Below, one piece after another: positions 17,526-26,492 of a stretch of DNA of 64,000 nucleotides (positions within the stretch are counted from its first letter, which is position 1; every line of letters starts with the position of its first letter). The DNA is taken from positions 47,607 to 111,606 of the forward strand of contig CAJTVN010000012.1 in assembly GCA_910579685.1 (NCBI GenBank), in the 5' to 3' direction. The notes under the pieces are model-generated. The model made no database searches and was not told the DNA's origin. It was given only the letters and a program-made list of their open reading frames with translations. The position numbers were made by a program, and so were the translations under genes. Source of the DNA: an uncultured Lachnospiraceae bacterium. GTDB taxonomy: Bacteria; Bacillota; Clostridia; Lachnospirales; Lachnospiraceae.

Positions 17526-18572
17526 ATGAAACAGAATCCTGTCAGTTTTCAACTGAAGATTAATCCTGAGGATTTTCTGCCCGCAACAGAGGAAGAGAAG
17601 CAGAGTCAGGTAATCATGCGGGAGAGTGTGAGCTTCTGGAAGGACGGAATGCGCAGACTGCTGAAGAACAAGGTGGCTATGGTGAGTATCGTGGTCATCG
17701 TGGTCGTAATGATTTTTTCCTTCATTGTGCCTGCTTTTTATCCCTATTCCTACAAGGAGCAGATGAAGGGAGCGAACAATCTGGCTCCCATGCAGTATTC
17801 CGAGGAGGAGCAGGCAAGGATTGATGCGGGGGAGAAGGTATTTCCCCATATTTTCGGAACAGACAAGATGGGACGCGATTACGCAATCCGCGTCATGATG
17901 GGAAGCCGTATCTCCCTTCTGGTAGGGCTGATCGCCACCTGTATTATTCTGGTAATCGGTTCCGCATACGGGTCGATTGCGGCTTTCTTCGGAGGCTGGG
18001 TGGATCTGGTTATGATGCGGATTGTGGATATTATCTATACGATTCCTGATATTCTTTTGATTGTGCTCTTATCCTTTGCGCTGAAGGCGCCTCTGGAAAC
18101 GCTCAAGGAGGTTCCGGGCTTTGGATGGGTCAAGGTAGTGGGCCAGAACCTGATCAGTATTTTCATCGTGTTTGCGCTTCTTTACTGGGTGGGAATGGCA
18201 AGGATGGTCAGAAGCCAGATTCTGATGCTCAAGGAGAGCGAGTACGTGACGGCGGCAAGGGCCCTTGGTGTGGGAAACGGCAAGATTATCCGCAAGCACC
18301 TTCTCACCAACTGTATCGGTACACTGATTGTCACCACAACGCTGCAGATTCCCTCCTCCATTTTTACGGAAAGCTTCCTGAGCTTTCTGGGAATGGGTGT
18401 CGCAGTTCCGCTTCCCTCTCTGGGAAGTCTCGCCAGCGATGCGATCAATGGTATGAATACGTATCCGTACCTGCTGTTTATTCCGGCAGTCCTGATCAGT
18501 CTCATTATTCTGAGCTTTAATCTGCTCGGAGACGGGCTTCGGGATGCGTTTGACCCTAAGTTGAAGAATTAG
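17526..18572 (+). CDS. oppC: Oligopeptide ABC transporter permease OppC
   Basis: Second permease subunit. The frame runs from TTG 17472, but the likely start is ATG 17526 (348 aa), placed after GGGAAAGG; ATG 17514 is possible. A soluble N-terminal stretch of about 55 residues precedes the first helix (MVSIVVIVVVMIFSFIVPAF). An FGTDKMGRD motif, typical of OppC/DppC, lies near residue 115. The EAA loop SEYVTAARALGVGNGKIIRKHLLTN is present. An imperfect hairpin (about 17475-17500) in the gap to oppB could stabilise or process the mRNA. Confidence 0.94.
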   Translation: MKQNPVSFQLKINPEDFLPATEEEKQSQVIMRESVSFWKDGMRRLLKNKVAMVSIVVIVVVMIFSFIVPAFYPYSYKEQMKGANNLAPMQYSEEEQARIDAGEKVFPHIFGTDKMGRDYAIRVMMGSRISLLVGLIATCIILVIGSAYGSIAAFFGGWVDLVMMRIVDIIYTIPDILLIVLLSFALKAPLETLKEVPGFGWVKVVGQNLISIFIVFALLYWVGMARMVRSQILMLKESEYVTAARALGVGNGKIIRKHLLTNCIGTLIVTTTLQIPSSIFTESFLSFLGMGVAVPLPSLGSLASDAINGMNTYPYLLFIPAVLISLIILSFNLLGDGLRDAFDPKLKN

Positions 18573-18609
18573 GACAGCGGCACGACAATCGTGCGGAAAT
18601 GAGGAATTT

Positions 18610-19620
18610 ATGACAGAATATCTTGTTGATATAAAAAATGAACGGCTCTCCTTTTTCACTCCGGTGGGAGAGGTAAAGGCTTTAAATGATGTATCGATTC
18701 ATCTGAGAGAGGGAGAAGTGCTGGGAATCGTGGGAGAAAGCGGCTCCGGCAAATCGGTAACGGCGTACAGCCTGATGGGGCTTACCGCCCATCCGGGAAA
18801 GCTTGTGGGCGGAAGCCTCATGTTTAACGGGCATCAGATTGATCAGATGTCGGACAAGGAAATGCGCAAAATCAGGGGAAATGAGATATCCATTATTTTC
18901 CAGGATCCTATGACAAGCCTGAATCCGGTTTATACGGTGGGCAATCAGATCATGGAGGCGATCCGCTACCATACGGACAAAAGCAAGGCTCAGGCGAAGG
19001 AAAGGGCAAGGGAGCTTTTGGAGCTTGTCGGCATCAATGAGCCGGATAAGCGCCTGAAGCAGTACCCTCATGAACTCTCCGGAGGAATGAGACAGCGTAT
19101 CATGATCGCTATGGCTCTTGCCTGCGAACCCAAGCTTCTGATTGCGGACGAACCGACCACGGCGCTTGACGTGACGATACAGGCACAGATTTTAGAGCTG
19201 ATGATGGAGCTGAAGGAGAAGCTCGGGATGGCCATCATCATGATCACCCATGACCTTGGGGTGGTGGCAAGCATGTGCGAGAGAATCGCAGTTATGTATG
19301 CCGGCAAAATCGTGGAGTATGGCACCGCTGACGATATTTTTTATCGTGCGAAGCACCAGTATACCAAAGGACTGATCCGCTCCATTCCCAGAATCGACAC
19401 GAAGGAGCATGAGAGGCTGATTCCCATCGAGGGTACGCCGGTGGATCTGTTAAATCCCCCTAAGGGCTGTCCCTTTGCGCCGAGATGCGAGGAGTGCATG
19501 AAGATCTGTCTGAGAGAAATGCCGCCTGTCACCCAGTTTGACAGAGTTCATTATACACAGTGCTGGCTGAACCAGAAGGAAGAGATGGAGGGCGGCCGCA
19601 CGGAAGGGAGCCGCAGATGA
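18610..19620 (+). CDS. oppD: Oligopeptide ABC transporter ATP-binding protein OppD
   Basis: ATPase subunit of 336 aa. Walker A GESGSGKS is at residues 42-49, the Q-loop in SIIFQDPMTSLNP, the signature in ELSGGMRQR, Walker B in LLIADEPTTALD. The C-terminal oligopeptide/dipeptide domain is present with its Cys-rich segment (CPFAPRCEECMKIC), which in related proteins binds an Fe-S cluster. Its stop overlaps the oppF start (ATGA). Confidence 0.96.
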   Translation: MTEYLVDIKNERLSFFTPVGEVKALNDVSIHLREGEVLGIVGESGSGKSVTAYSLMGLTAHPGKLVGGSLMFNGHQIDQMSDKEMRKIRGNEISIIFQDPMTSLNPVYTVGNQIMEAIRYHTDKSKAQAKERARELLELVGINEPDKRLKQYPHELSGGMRQRIMIAMALACEPKLLIADEPTTALDVTIQAQILELMMELKEKLGMAIIMITHDLGVVASMCERIAVMYAGKIVEYGTADDIFYRAKHQYTKGLIRSIPRIDTKEHERLIPIEGTPVDLLNPPKGCPFAPRCEECMKICLREMPPVTQFDRVHYTQCWLNQKEEMEGGRTEGSRR

Positions 19621-20606
19621 ATAAGGATTTGGTTCAGATCGAGCATTTACAGCAGTATTTTCCTGCCGGCGGCTATGGAAAAAGAAAAAAATATATTCAG
19701 GCCGTGGACGATGTCTCCTTTACCATCGAGAAGGGCGAGACGCTGGGCCTTGTGGGCGAGTCGGGATGCGGAAAGACTACCACGGGACGAACCCTGCTCC
19801 GGCTCTATGAGCCTACCGGCGGAAGATTTGTATACGATGGCGACGTGATCTTTGACGTGGAGAAGAAAATCTATGCGGATATGCTGCCTTACCGCAAAAG
19901 GATGCAGATCGTATTTCAGGATCCTTACGCCAGCCTGGATCCCCGTATGACGGTTGGAGACATTGTGGGGGAAGCGATTGATGTCCACAAAATGGCAGCA
20001 AACAAACAGGAAAGATATGATATCATTATAGAGATGCTTCGGAGAGTTGGATTAAACTCCGAGCATGCAAACCGCTATCCCCATGAGTTTTCGGGCGGAC
20101 AGCGGCAGAGGGTGGGAATCGCAAGGGCTCTTGCGGTGAGGCCTGAGTTTATTGTCTGCGACGAACCTATCTCGGCTCTGGATGTTTCCATCCAGGCCCA
20201 AGTGATCAATATGTTTGAGGATCTGCAGGCGGACATGGGGCTGACCTATCTGTTTATCGCCCACGATCTGTCGGCGGTAAAGCATATTTCCAACCGGATC
20301 GGCGTGATGTATCTGGGGAGAATGGTGGAGCTTGCGGACAGCTACGAGCTGATCACAAGACCGCTCCATCCCTACACGAAGAGTTTGATTTCCGCAATTC
20401 CCATAGCGGATCCAAAGACGGCGAGGGAGAGCAAACGTATCGTTCTCGAGGGAGACGTGCCAAGTCCGTTAAATCCCCCTTCCGGATGCCGGTTCCGGAC
20501 CAGATGCCCCTATGCGGATGAGCGCTGCAGGGCGGAGGTGCCCAGTTGGCGGGAGATGGAGAAGGGCCATTTTGCGGCCTGCCACCATATTGAGCAGTTA
20601 ACTTAA
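19617..20606 (+). CDS. oppF: Oligopeptide ABC transporter ATP-binding protein OppF
   Basis: Second ATPase subunit. The frame extends upstream inside oppD, but ATG 19617 overlaps the oppD stop (ATGA) and gives a normal 329-aa product (MNKDLVQIEHLQQYFP). Walker A GESGCGKTT, signature FSGGQRQRVGIARAL, Walker B FIVCDEPISALD and the C-terminal CRFRTRCPYADERC segment are all present. Confidence 0.95.
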   Translation: MNKDLVQIEHLQQYFPAGGYGKRKKYIQAVDDVSFTIEKGETLGLVGESGCGKTTTGRTLLRLYEPTGGRFVYDGDVIFDVEKKIYADMLPYRKRMQIVFQDPYASLDPRMTVGDIVGEAIDVHKMAANKQERYDIIIEMLRRVGLNSEHANRYPHEFSGGQRQRVGIARALAVRPEFIVCDEPISALDVSIQAQVINMFEDLQADMGLTYLFIAHDLSAVKHISNRIGVMYLGRMVELADSYELITRPLHPYTKSLISAIPIADPKTARESKRIVLEGDVPSPLNPPSGCRFRTRCPYADERCRAEVPSWREMEKGHFAACHHIEQLT

Positions 20607-20679
20607 CAGGTTAAACACATATGGGCATTTTCCATGTCCGTATTGTTTATAAAAATTATTTTAAGAGGAGGAACTAATT

Positions 20680-22422
20680 ATGAAGAAGAGAGCACTTGCA
20701 CTCTTACTTGCGGCAACCATGGTATTTGGTCTTACTGCCTGCGGCGGAAACGGCAATAATGCTTCCAATGAAGCGGATAATGCCGCAGAAACCACAGACA
20801 ATGCGGACGATGCGGCGCAGCCTGCCGAAACCGAAGCCGAGGAGCCTGCAGAAAGTACAGATGATGCACAAAGCGAAACGGCATCCACAGGGGAGAAGAT
20901 CTTATCCGTACAGGTGGGACCTAACCCTGAGACGATTGACCCTGCGCTGAACAGCGCGGTAGACGGCGGCAACATGCTGCTTCATTCCTTTGAATGCCTT
21001 CTGGCAGTAGACAAGGATGGCAAGCTGATTCCCGGCCAGGCAGAGAGCTGGGAGACATCTGAGGACGGTCTTACCTGGACCTTCCATTTGAGAGCAGGAC
21101 TTAAGTGGTCCGATGGCAGCGACCTGACTGCAAACGATTTCGTTTACAGCTGGAAGAGAGTATGCGATCCCAATGTGGCAGCTCCCTATGCGGAGACGGT
21201 TCTTGGCATGGTGGCAGGCTATGAGGATGCGATCGCGGGCGACCTGGACGCTCTCCAGGTAGTGGCGCAGGATGATTCCACACTGGTGGTAACACTGAAC
21301 GCTCCCTGCTCATTCTTTGGCAGCCTTGCGGCATTCGCAACCCTGAGCCCTGTACAGCAGGCGACTGTTGAGACAAATGGGGACGCTTGGGCAACTGCCG
21401 CAGAGACTTATGTCTCCAACGGACCCTTCTATGTTTCCGAGTGGGTACCCAGCTCTTACATTATGATGACCAAGAACCCCAACTACTGGAATGCGGACGC
21501 AATCAAGCTTGACGGTATCAAGTGGAACCTGATCGAGGACGCTAACGCATCCTACAGCGCATACCAGACCGGCGAAGTTCTGTTTATCAAGGATGTTCCC
21601 ACAGAGGAGATCCCTTCCCTGAGCGATAATCCGGAGTTCCATGTGGATCCCATTATCGGTACTTACTATCTGAGCGTGAATACCCAGAGGGAGCCCTTCA
21701 CGGACGCTAAGGTGCGTAAGGCTTTAAGCCTTGCCATTGACCGTGAGTATGTGGCAGGCACTCTGATGCAGGGTACTTACTCAGCGGCAAGCAACTTCAT
21801 GGGTCCCGGCTGGGTTGACACGGACGGAAGCCAGTTCATCGACAAGGCAAACGGCGGACAGCCTTACATTGACACCACAAACCATGAGGCAAACGTGGAG
21901 GAGGCAAAGCAGCTTCTTGCAGATGCGGGTTATCCGGACGGCGAGGGCCTTCCCTCTATTACCTACTCCACCAATGACGCAGGTTATCACAAGGTAGTTG
22001 CAGAGTACCTGCAGCAGGCCTGGGCAGAGCTTGGCGTTGAGCTTAATGTTGAAATCGTAGAGTGGGCAAGCTTCACGCCTATGCGCCGTAACGGCGACTA
22101 TGACGCATCCCGTAACGGATGGGTCGGAGATTACAGCGATCCTTCCAATATGCTGGATCTGCTTTACTCCACAAACGGAAACAATGACGGTAAGTTCAAC
22201 AATGCAGAGTATGATGCGGCTATGGAGTTATCCAGAACCACTCTGGATGCGGCTGAGCGTTCCGAGGCTCTCCACAAGGCAGAGGATATCTTGATGGAGG
22301 AGGCCGGATGTATTCCGGTTGCTTACTACAATGACTTCTGGCTGCAAAGCGAGAAGATCGTAGATTCCTGGCATTCCCCTTACGGCTACTGGTACTTTAT
22401 GTACGCGGATATTGCGGAATAG
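20680..22422 (+). CDS. oppA: Oligopeptide-binding lipoprotein OppA
   Basis: Substrate-binding protein of the importer, family 5 (SBP_bac_5), 580 aa. The lipobox LTAC at residues 18-21 ends a short signal peptide, so Cys21 is the lipidated residue. A Thr/Glu/Ala-rich linker of about 45 residues separates it from the binding domain, which begins near VQVGPNPETIDPALNSAVDGG. AGAGGAGGAA precedes ATG 20680. As last gene of the operon it ends in a strong terminator. Acidic linker length suggests a cell-wall spacer. Confidence 0.95.
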   Translation: MKKRALALLLAATMVFGLTACGGNGNNASNEADNAAETTDNADDAAQPAETEAEEPAESTDDAQSETASTGEKILSVQVGPNPETIDPALNSAVDGGNMLLHSFECLLAVDKDGKLIPGQAESWETSEDGLTWTFHLRAGLKWSDGSDLTANDFVYSWKRVCDPNVAAPYAETVLGMVAGYEDAIAGDLDALQVVAQDDSTLVVTLNAPCSFFGSLAAFATLSPVQQATVETNGDAWATAAETYVSNGPFYVSEWVPSSYIMMTKNPNYWNADAIKLDGIKWNLIEDANASYSAYQTGEVLFIKDVPTEEIPSLSDNPEFHVDPIIGTYYLSVNTQREPFTDAKVRKALSLAIDREYVAGTLMQGTYSAASNFMGPGWVDTDGSQFIDKANGGQPYIDTTNHEANVEEAKQLLADAGYPDGEGLPSITYSTNDAGYHKVVAEYLQQAWAELGVELNVEIVEWASFTPMRRNGDYDASRNGWVGDYSDPSNMLDLLYSTNGNNDGKFNNAEYDAAMELSRTTLDAAERSEALHKAEDILMEEAGCIPVAYYNDFWLQSEKIVDSWHSPYGYWYFMYADIAE

Positions 22423-22469
22423 GTCAGTCACTTCATCCCCGCACTTTTCGGCGGTAAGTGAATTTTCAT

Positions 22470-22506
22470 GGGCGGTCACTGCTTCGACGGTGGCCGCCCT
22501 TTTTTG
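22470..22506 (+). terminator. Rho-independent terminator of the opp operon
   Basis: GGGCGG (22470-22475) pairs with CCGCCC (22494-22499), the stem continues inward through a wobble and CAC/GTG, and a T-run follows to 22505. Confidence 0.9.
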
Positions 22507-22631
22507 GTGCTGAGAATCACTTCCTTAAAATCAAGAATATCATTCGGAAAGAAAAAGGCCAACAAAAAGCTGTCACGGAATATAATAATAGCCCTGCGGA
22601 AAATTTAACTCTTTTCCCGGACGATATCTTG

Positions 22632-22640
22632 TGTTATAAT
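22632..22640 (+). promoter_or_regulatory. Extended -10 promoter before the deacetylase gene
   Basis: TGTTATAAT (22632-22640) is an extended -10 with no good -35. The same TGTTATAAT sequence is used in front of rpsB. It lies 32 bp before the deacetylase ATG. Confidence 0.6.
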
Positions 22641-22672
22641 AATGGCAAATCGTGTTGAAGGAGTAGGTTCTC

Positions 22673-23623
22673 ATGGAAGAAATGTCTTCCCGGAGAAAGC
22701 GGATTAACCGCCTGAAGAAGGTAATATTGGGTATGGCGGCGGCGGCTATTCTGATCCCGTCAGTGGTTTGCATCATTTTGGGAGTACGCCTTGCGGGGCT
22801 TTCCGCAAGGGCAAAGGAGCTGGAAGAGCTTCTTCTTGCAGAGAAGAGCCGCAGTGCGGAGGCATCGGGCGTATTTACCATGGCTCCGGTCCGGGAATCG
22901 AACAGAAGCCCGCAGGCCGAGGATCTGTCAGAGAGCGCAGAGGTGCGCGGGGAGCCGGAGGGTGGTATCAAGAAAGTGTATCTTACCTTTGACGACGGCC
23001 CCAGCGACAATACAAATGAGATTCTGGATATTCTGAAAGAATATGACGTAAAGGCAACATTCTTTGTGGTGGGAAAGACGGACGAGCAGTCAAAGGCTGC
23101 CTATCAGCGTATTGTGGCGGAAGGCCATACGCTCGCCATGCATTCCTACAGCCACAGTTACAGTGAGATTTATGCGTCCAGGGAAAATTTTATCAGCGAC
23201 CTGACCGCACTGCAGGAGTATCTGTACGAGGTTACGGGCGTATGGCCCAGGTTTTACCGTTTTCCAGGAGGCAGTTCCAATTCGGTGAGCCAGGTGGATA
23301 TGCAGGAGCTGATTGAATGGGTTGACGAGAATGGAATCATCTATTTCGACTGGAATGCGGCTTCGGGGGATGCGGTGAGTGATGAGCTTCCAAAAGATAC
23401 TATTGTGAAGAACTGCCTTACCCAGCTGGATGGTAAGAGGCGGTGCATGATTCTGATGCATGACGCTGCGGACAAGCACACAACCGTGGAAGCGCTGCCA
23501 GAGATTATTTCCGGCGTCAGGCTGCGGGGAGACGCCTGTTTTTCTGCCATTACGGATGACACGGAACCTATACGTCATTTATTACAGTCCGGAACGGAAG
23601 AGAGCAATAAAGCAAATGAATAA
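22673..23623 (+). CDS. Membrane-anchored polysaccharide (peptidoglycan-type) deacetylase
   Basis: NodB-fold carbohydrate esterase family 4 protein, 316 aa. A basic N-terminus and one membrane helix (about residues 20-42) anchor it, with a short linker before the NodB domain. Motif 1 is TFDDGP with Asp107-Asp108, motif 2 is His157-Ser-Tyr-Ser-His161 (metal ligands), motif 3 is RFPGGSSN, and a late ILMHDAADK supplies the last catalytic histidine. It probably removes acetyl groups from wall glycans, which in Gram-positives protects against lysozyme. The substrate is inferred. Confidence 0.88.
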   Translation: MEEMSSRRKRINRLKKVILGMAAAAILIPSVVCIILGVRLAGLSARAKELEELLLAEKSRSAEASGVFTMAPVRESNRSPQAEDLSESAEVRGEPEGGIKKVYLTFDDGPSDNTNEILDILKEYDVKATFFVVGKTDEQSKAAYQRIVAEGHTLAMHSYSHSYSEIYASRENFISDLTALQEYLYEVTGVWPRFYRFPGGSSNSVSQVDMQELIEWVDENGIIYFDWNAASGDAVSDELPKDTIVKNCLTQLDGKRRCMILMHDAADKHTTVEALPEIISGVRLRGDACFSAITDDTEPIRHLLQSGTEESNKANE

Positions 23624-23647
23624 TTACAGAAATGGAGGATCTTGGAA

Positions 23648-24424
23648 ATGGGCTTTTTTTCAGATTTAAAGGATGATTTGTCTCAGGCAGTCAATGAATT
23701 GATGCCGGAGGAGGAAGCAGACCAGCAGGATGCCATGGTAAATGAGGAAGCAGAGCAGCAGTCTGCTGTTGCGCAGGAGGAGAGAGTGCCGCGGCCGGAG
23801 GAGAATCCGGAGATGGTCAACGGATTTGATGACGATCTGGGGCGGATGCTGGACAAGGTGGAGGAAATTGAGATCCGCAAGGAGCCTCCCGCACAGGCTC
23901 CCGTGGAGGCCGCACCGGTAAAGGAAACGGCAAAGGAGGAGCTTCCCGCAGAGAAAAATACCATTGACGAGGTTGCGGTTTTGACGGCAAGCACCATCAT
24001 CAACGGAAATATTGCGACGGAAGGAAACCTGGAAGTGCGGGGAAGCATTGTGGGAAATGTGGAGGCTCTGGGCAAGCTGAATATTACCGGAGCGGTTCAG
24101 GGGAATTCCCAGGCGGCAGAGATCTATGCGGAGGGTGCAAAGATTGTGGGCGAGCTTAGGAGCAACCGAAGCGTGAAGGTGGGACAGAGCACGGTGATTA
24201 TCGGAAATATTTTTGCCAGCAGCGCCGTGGTTGCAGGCGCAGTAAAGGGCGATATTGATGTGAAGGGGCCCGTGATCCTTGATTCCTCGGCGATTGTTAT
24301 GGGCGATATCAAATCCAAATCGGTACAGATCAACAACGGGGCCGTGGTAGAGGGTATGTGTTCCCAGTGCTATGCGGATGTGAATCCTTCCGCTTTCTTT
24401 GACGATTACAAGAATACAAAATAG
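23648..24424 (+). CDS. Bactofilin-family polymer-forming protein
   Basis: Cytoskeletal beta-helix protein of the bactofilin (DUF583/CcmA) family. ATG 23648 lies 9 nt behind GGAGG; a TTG start two codons earlier is less likely. The N-terminal 105 residues are acidic and low in order; the bactofilin core (about residues 110-230) shows the recurrent short strands: STIINGNIATEGNLEVRGSI, NITGAVQGN, DIDVKGPVILDSSAIVMGDI. The position between a wall deacetylase and pyrH suggests scaffolding of a wall enzyme, as bactofilins do in other bacteria; that is inference. Confidence 0.85.
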   Translation: MGFFSDLKDDLSQAVNELMPEEEADQQDAMVNEEAEQQSAVAQEERVPRPEENPEMVNGFDDDLGRMLDKVEEIEIRKEPPAQAPVEAAPVKETAKEELPAEKNTIDEVAVLTASTIINGNIATEGNLEVRGSIVGNVEALGKLNITGAVQGNSQAAEIYAEGAKIVGELRSNRSVKVGQSTVIIGNIFASSAVVAGAVKGDIDVKGPVILDSSAIVMGDIKSKSVQINNGAVVEGMCSQCYADVNPSAFFDDYKNTK

Positions 24425-24434
24425 AGAGGCGCTT

Positions 24435-25130
24435 ATGCAGAGAATATTACTGAAATTGAGCGGAGAAGCTCTGGCAGGAGAGAAGAAAACGGGCTTTGAC
24501 GAAGAGACGGTAAGAGGAGTGGCCCTGCAGGTAAAGCAGCTGACGGACGAGGGGATTCAGGTTGGAATCGTTACCGGAGGCGGCAATTTCTGGAGGGGGC
24601 GCTCCAGCGAGAGCATTGACCGGACTAAGGCGGATCAGATCGGAATGCTGGCGACGGTCATGAACTGCATCTATGTGTCGGAGATTTTCAGGAGTGTCGG
24701 CATGCGGACAGCGGTTCTGACGCCTTTTACATGTGGATCCTTCACCAGTCTTTTTTCCAAGGATCGGGCCAACAAATATTTTGACGAGGGAACGGTGGTA
24801 TTTTTTGCAGGAGGCACGGGACATCCGTATTTTTCCACGGATACCGGCGTGGTGCTTCGGGCCATCGAGGTGGAGGCTGACGTGATCCTGCTTGCAAAGT
24901 CCATTGACGGTGTGTATGATTCCGATCCCAAGCTCAATCCGGATGCCAGAAAGTATGATGAACTCACCATCGACGAGGTGGTTACGCAGGATCTGCAGGT
25001 GGTGGATATGACGGCCTCCATTCTGGCCAGGGACAATAAGATGCCCATGTGGGTATTTGGCCTGAACGAGGAAAACAGTATTGTAAATGCGGTGAAGGGC
25101 AAATTTCACGGAACAAAGGTTACGGTATAG
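24435..25130 (+). CDS. pyrH: Uridylate kinase
   Basis: UMP kinase of the amino acid kinase family, hexameric, converting UMP to UDP. The frame opens at 24399, but ATG 24435 gives the family N-terminus MQRILLKLSGEALAGEK (231 aa). GGGNFWRGR, the DQIGMLATVMN segment and the FFAGGTGHPYFSTDT stretch are the usual nucleotide and phosphate contacts. It begins 10 nt after the bactofilin stop and is followed by frr, a widely conserved pair. Confidence 0.97.
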   Translation: MQRILLKLSGEALAGEKKTGFDEETVRGVALQVKQLTDEGIQVGIVTGGGNFWRGRSSESIDRTKADQIGMLATVMNCIYVSEIFRSVGMRTAVLTPFTCGSFTSLFSKDRANKYFDEGTVVFFAGGTGHPYFSTDTGVVLRAIEVEADVILLAKSIDGVYDSDPKLNPDARKYDELTIDEVVTQDLQVVDMTASILARDNKMPMWVFGLNEENSIVNAVKGKFHGTKVTV

Positions 25131-25147
25131 GAGGGAAAGACAAGAGC

Positions 25148-25696
25148 ATGAACGAGAGAATCAAAGCATATGATGACAAAATGAAAAAAACATACGACCA
25201 CCTGGTAAACGATTATCTCGGAATCCGGGCGGGCAGGGCGAATCCCCATGTTCTGGACAAGTTGAGGGTCAACTACTATGGAACTTTGACGCCCATTCAG
25301 CAGGTGGGAAATATTACGATTCCCGAGGCGAGAATGATTCAGATTTCACCCTGGGAAAAATCTCTGATAAAGGATATCGAGAAGGCGATTCTGGCCTCGG
25401 ATATCGGAATTACTCCCTCCAATGACGGTTCCGTGATCCGCCTGGTATTTCCGGAGCTCACCGAGGAACGAAGGAAGGATCTGGTTAAGGATGTGAAGAA
25501 GAAAGCCGAGGAGTGCAAGGTCGCCGTGCGCAATATCCGCCGGGACGGAAACGACGCTTTCAAGAAAATCGCCAAGGAAATTTCAGAGGATGAGGTAAAA
25601 CAGCTTGAGGACGAGCTCCAGAAACTCACGGATCGCTACATCAAGGACGTGGACAAGCTGATGGAGGAGAAATCCAGGGAAATTCTTACCGTATAG
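25148..25696 (+). CDS. frr: Ribosome recycling factor
   Basis: RRF, 182 aa, splits post-termination ribosomes with EF-G. The frame extends from 25049 inside pyrH, but AGGAGGG (25130-25136) before ATG 25148 and the N-terminus MNERIKAYDDKMKKTYDHL fix the start. The conserved IRAGRANPHVLD and VRNIRRDGND segments are present. The gap to uppS contains two alternative hairpins. Confidence 0.97.
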   Translation: MNERIKAYDDKMKKTYDHLVNDYLGIRAGRANPHVLDKLRVNYYGTLTPIQQVGNITIPEARMIQISPWEKSLIKDIEKAILASDIGITPSNDGSVIRLVFPELTEERRKDLVKDVKKKAEECKVAVRNIRRDGNDAFKKIAKEISEDEVKQLEDELQKLTDRYIKDVDKLMEEKSREILTV

Positions 25697-25702
25697 GAAA
25701 GC

Positions 25703-25739
25703 GGGCAGAAGGAGGGGCAGGTCAGTGTTCTGCCCCTTT
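25703..25739 (+). promoter_or_regulatory. Two mutually exclusive hairpins between frr and uppS
   Basis: AGGGGCAG (25713-25720) pairs with CTGCCCCT (25730-25737) and runs into TTT, a weak terminator shape. GGGCAGAA (25703-25710) pairs perfectly with TTCTGCCC (25728-25735). The two 8-bp stems share the same 3' strand, so only one can form. This is the layout of an attenuator; no sensor is evident. Confidence 0.4.
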
Positions 25740-25766
25740 GCCATGATATGGAAAGGAAAATGTAAG

Positions 25767-26489
25767 ATGGCACAGAGCGGACTTAAGATGCCAAACCATG
25801 TGGCAATCATACTGGACGGAAACGGCAGATGGGCGAAGAGCAAGGGGATGCCGAGAAATTACGGCCATGTGCAGGGAGCCAAGACCGTGGAGGTGATCTG
25901 CGAGGAAGCCTACCGGATGGGGATTTCGTATCTGACGGTGTATGCTTTCAGCACGGAAAACTGGAACAGGCCAAAAGATGAGGTGGACGCCCTGATGAAG
26001 CTTCTTCGCAATTATATGAAAACCTGCCTTGCCACGGCAAAAAAGAACAGGATGTGTGTGAGAGTGATCGGGGACAAGACGGGGCTGGATGAGGATATCC
26101 GAAACAGGATTGCCCAGCTGGAGGAATCCACCAGGGAGAATGACGGCCTGCATTTCCAGATTGCCTTAAATTACGGCGGGAGAGACGAGATCATCCGGGC
26201 CATAAGGAGAATGGCTCTCAAAATCAGTGAGGGCGGCCTTCGGGCGGATGAGATCACGGAATCATATTTCTCAGACATGCTGGATACCGCCGGACTTCCG
26301 GAGCCGGATCTGCTTATACGGACCTGCGGCGAGCAGCGGATATCTAATTTTCTTCTCTGGCAGCTGGCCTACACGGAATTTTATTTTACGGATGTGGCAT
26401 GGCCTGATTTTACAAAGGAAGAATTGTTGAGAGCGGTGGAAGCATATAATCATAGGGATAGAAGATATGGCCGCATCGGGGAGGGCTGA
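25767..26489 (+). CDS. uppS: Undecaprenyl diphosphate synthase (isoprenyl transferase)
   Basis: cis-Prenyltransferase that makes the C55 lipid carrier for wall synthesis. ATG 25767 follows GGAAAGGAAAATG and gives a 240-aa protein. The catalytic aspartate is Asp17 in AIILDGNGRWAK; the FSTENW box and the C-terminal DLLIRTCGEQRISNFLLWQ stretch are family signatures. The next gene, cdsA, begins 3 nt after the stop. Confidence 0.97.
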   Translation: MAQSGLKMPNHVAIILDGNGRWAKSKGMPRNYGHVQGAKTVEVICEEAYRMGISYLTVYAFSTENWNRPKDEVDALMKLLRNYMKTCLATAKKNRMCVRVIGDKTGLDEDIRNRIAQLEESTRENDGLHFQIALNYGGRDEIIRAIRRMALKISEGGLRADEITESYFSDMLDTAGLPEPDLLIRTCGEQRISNFLLWQLAYTEFYFTDVAWPDFTKEELLRAVEAYNHRDRRYGRIGEG

Positions 26490-26492
26490 ATC

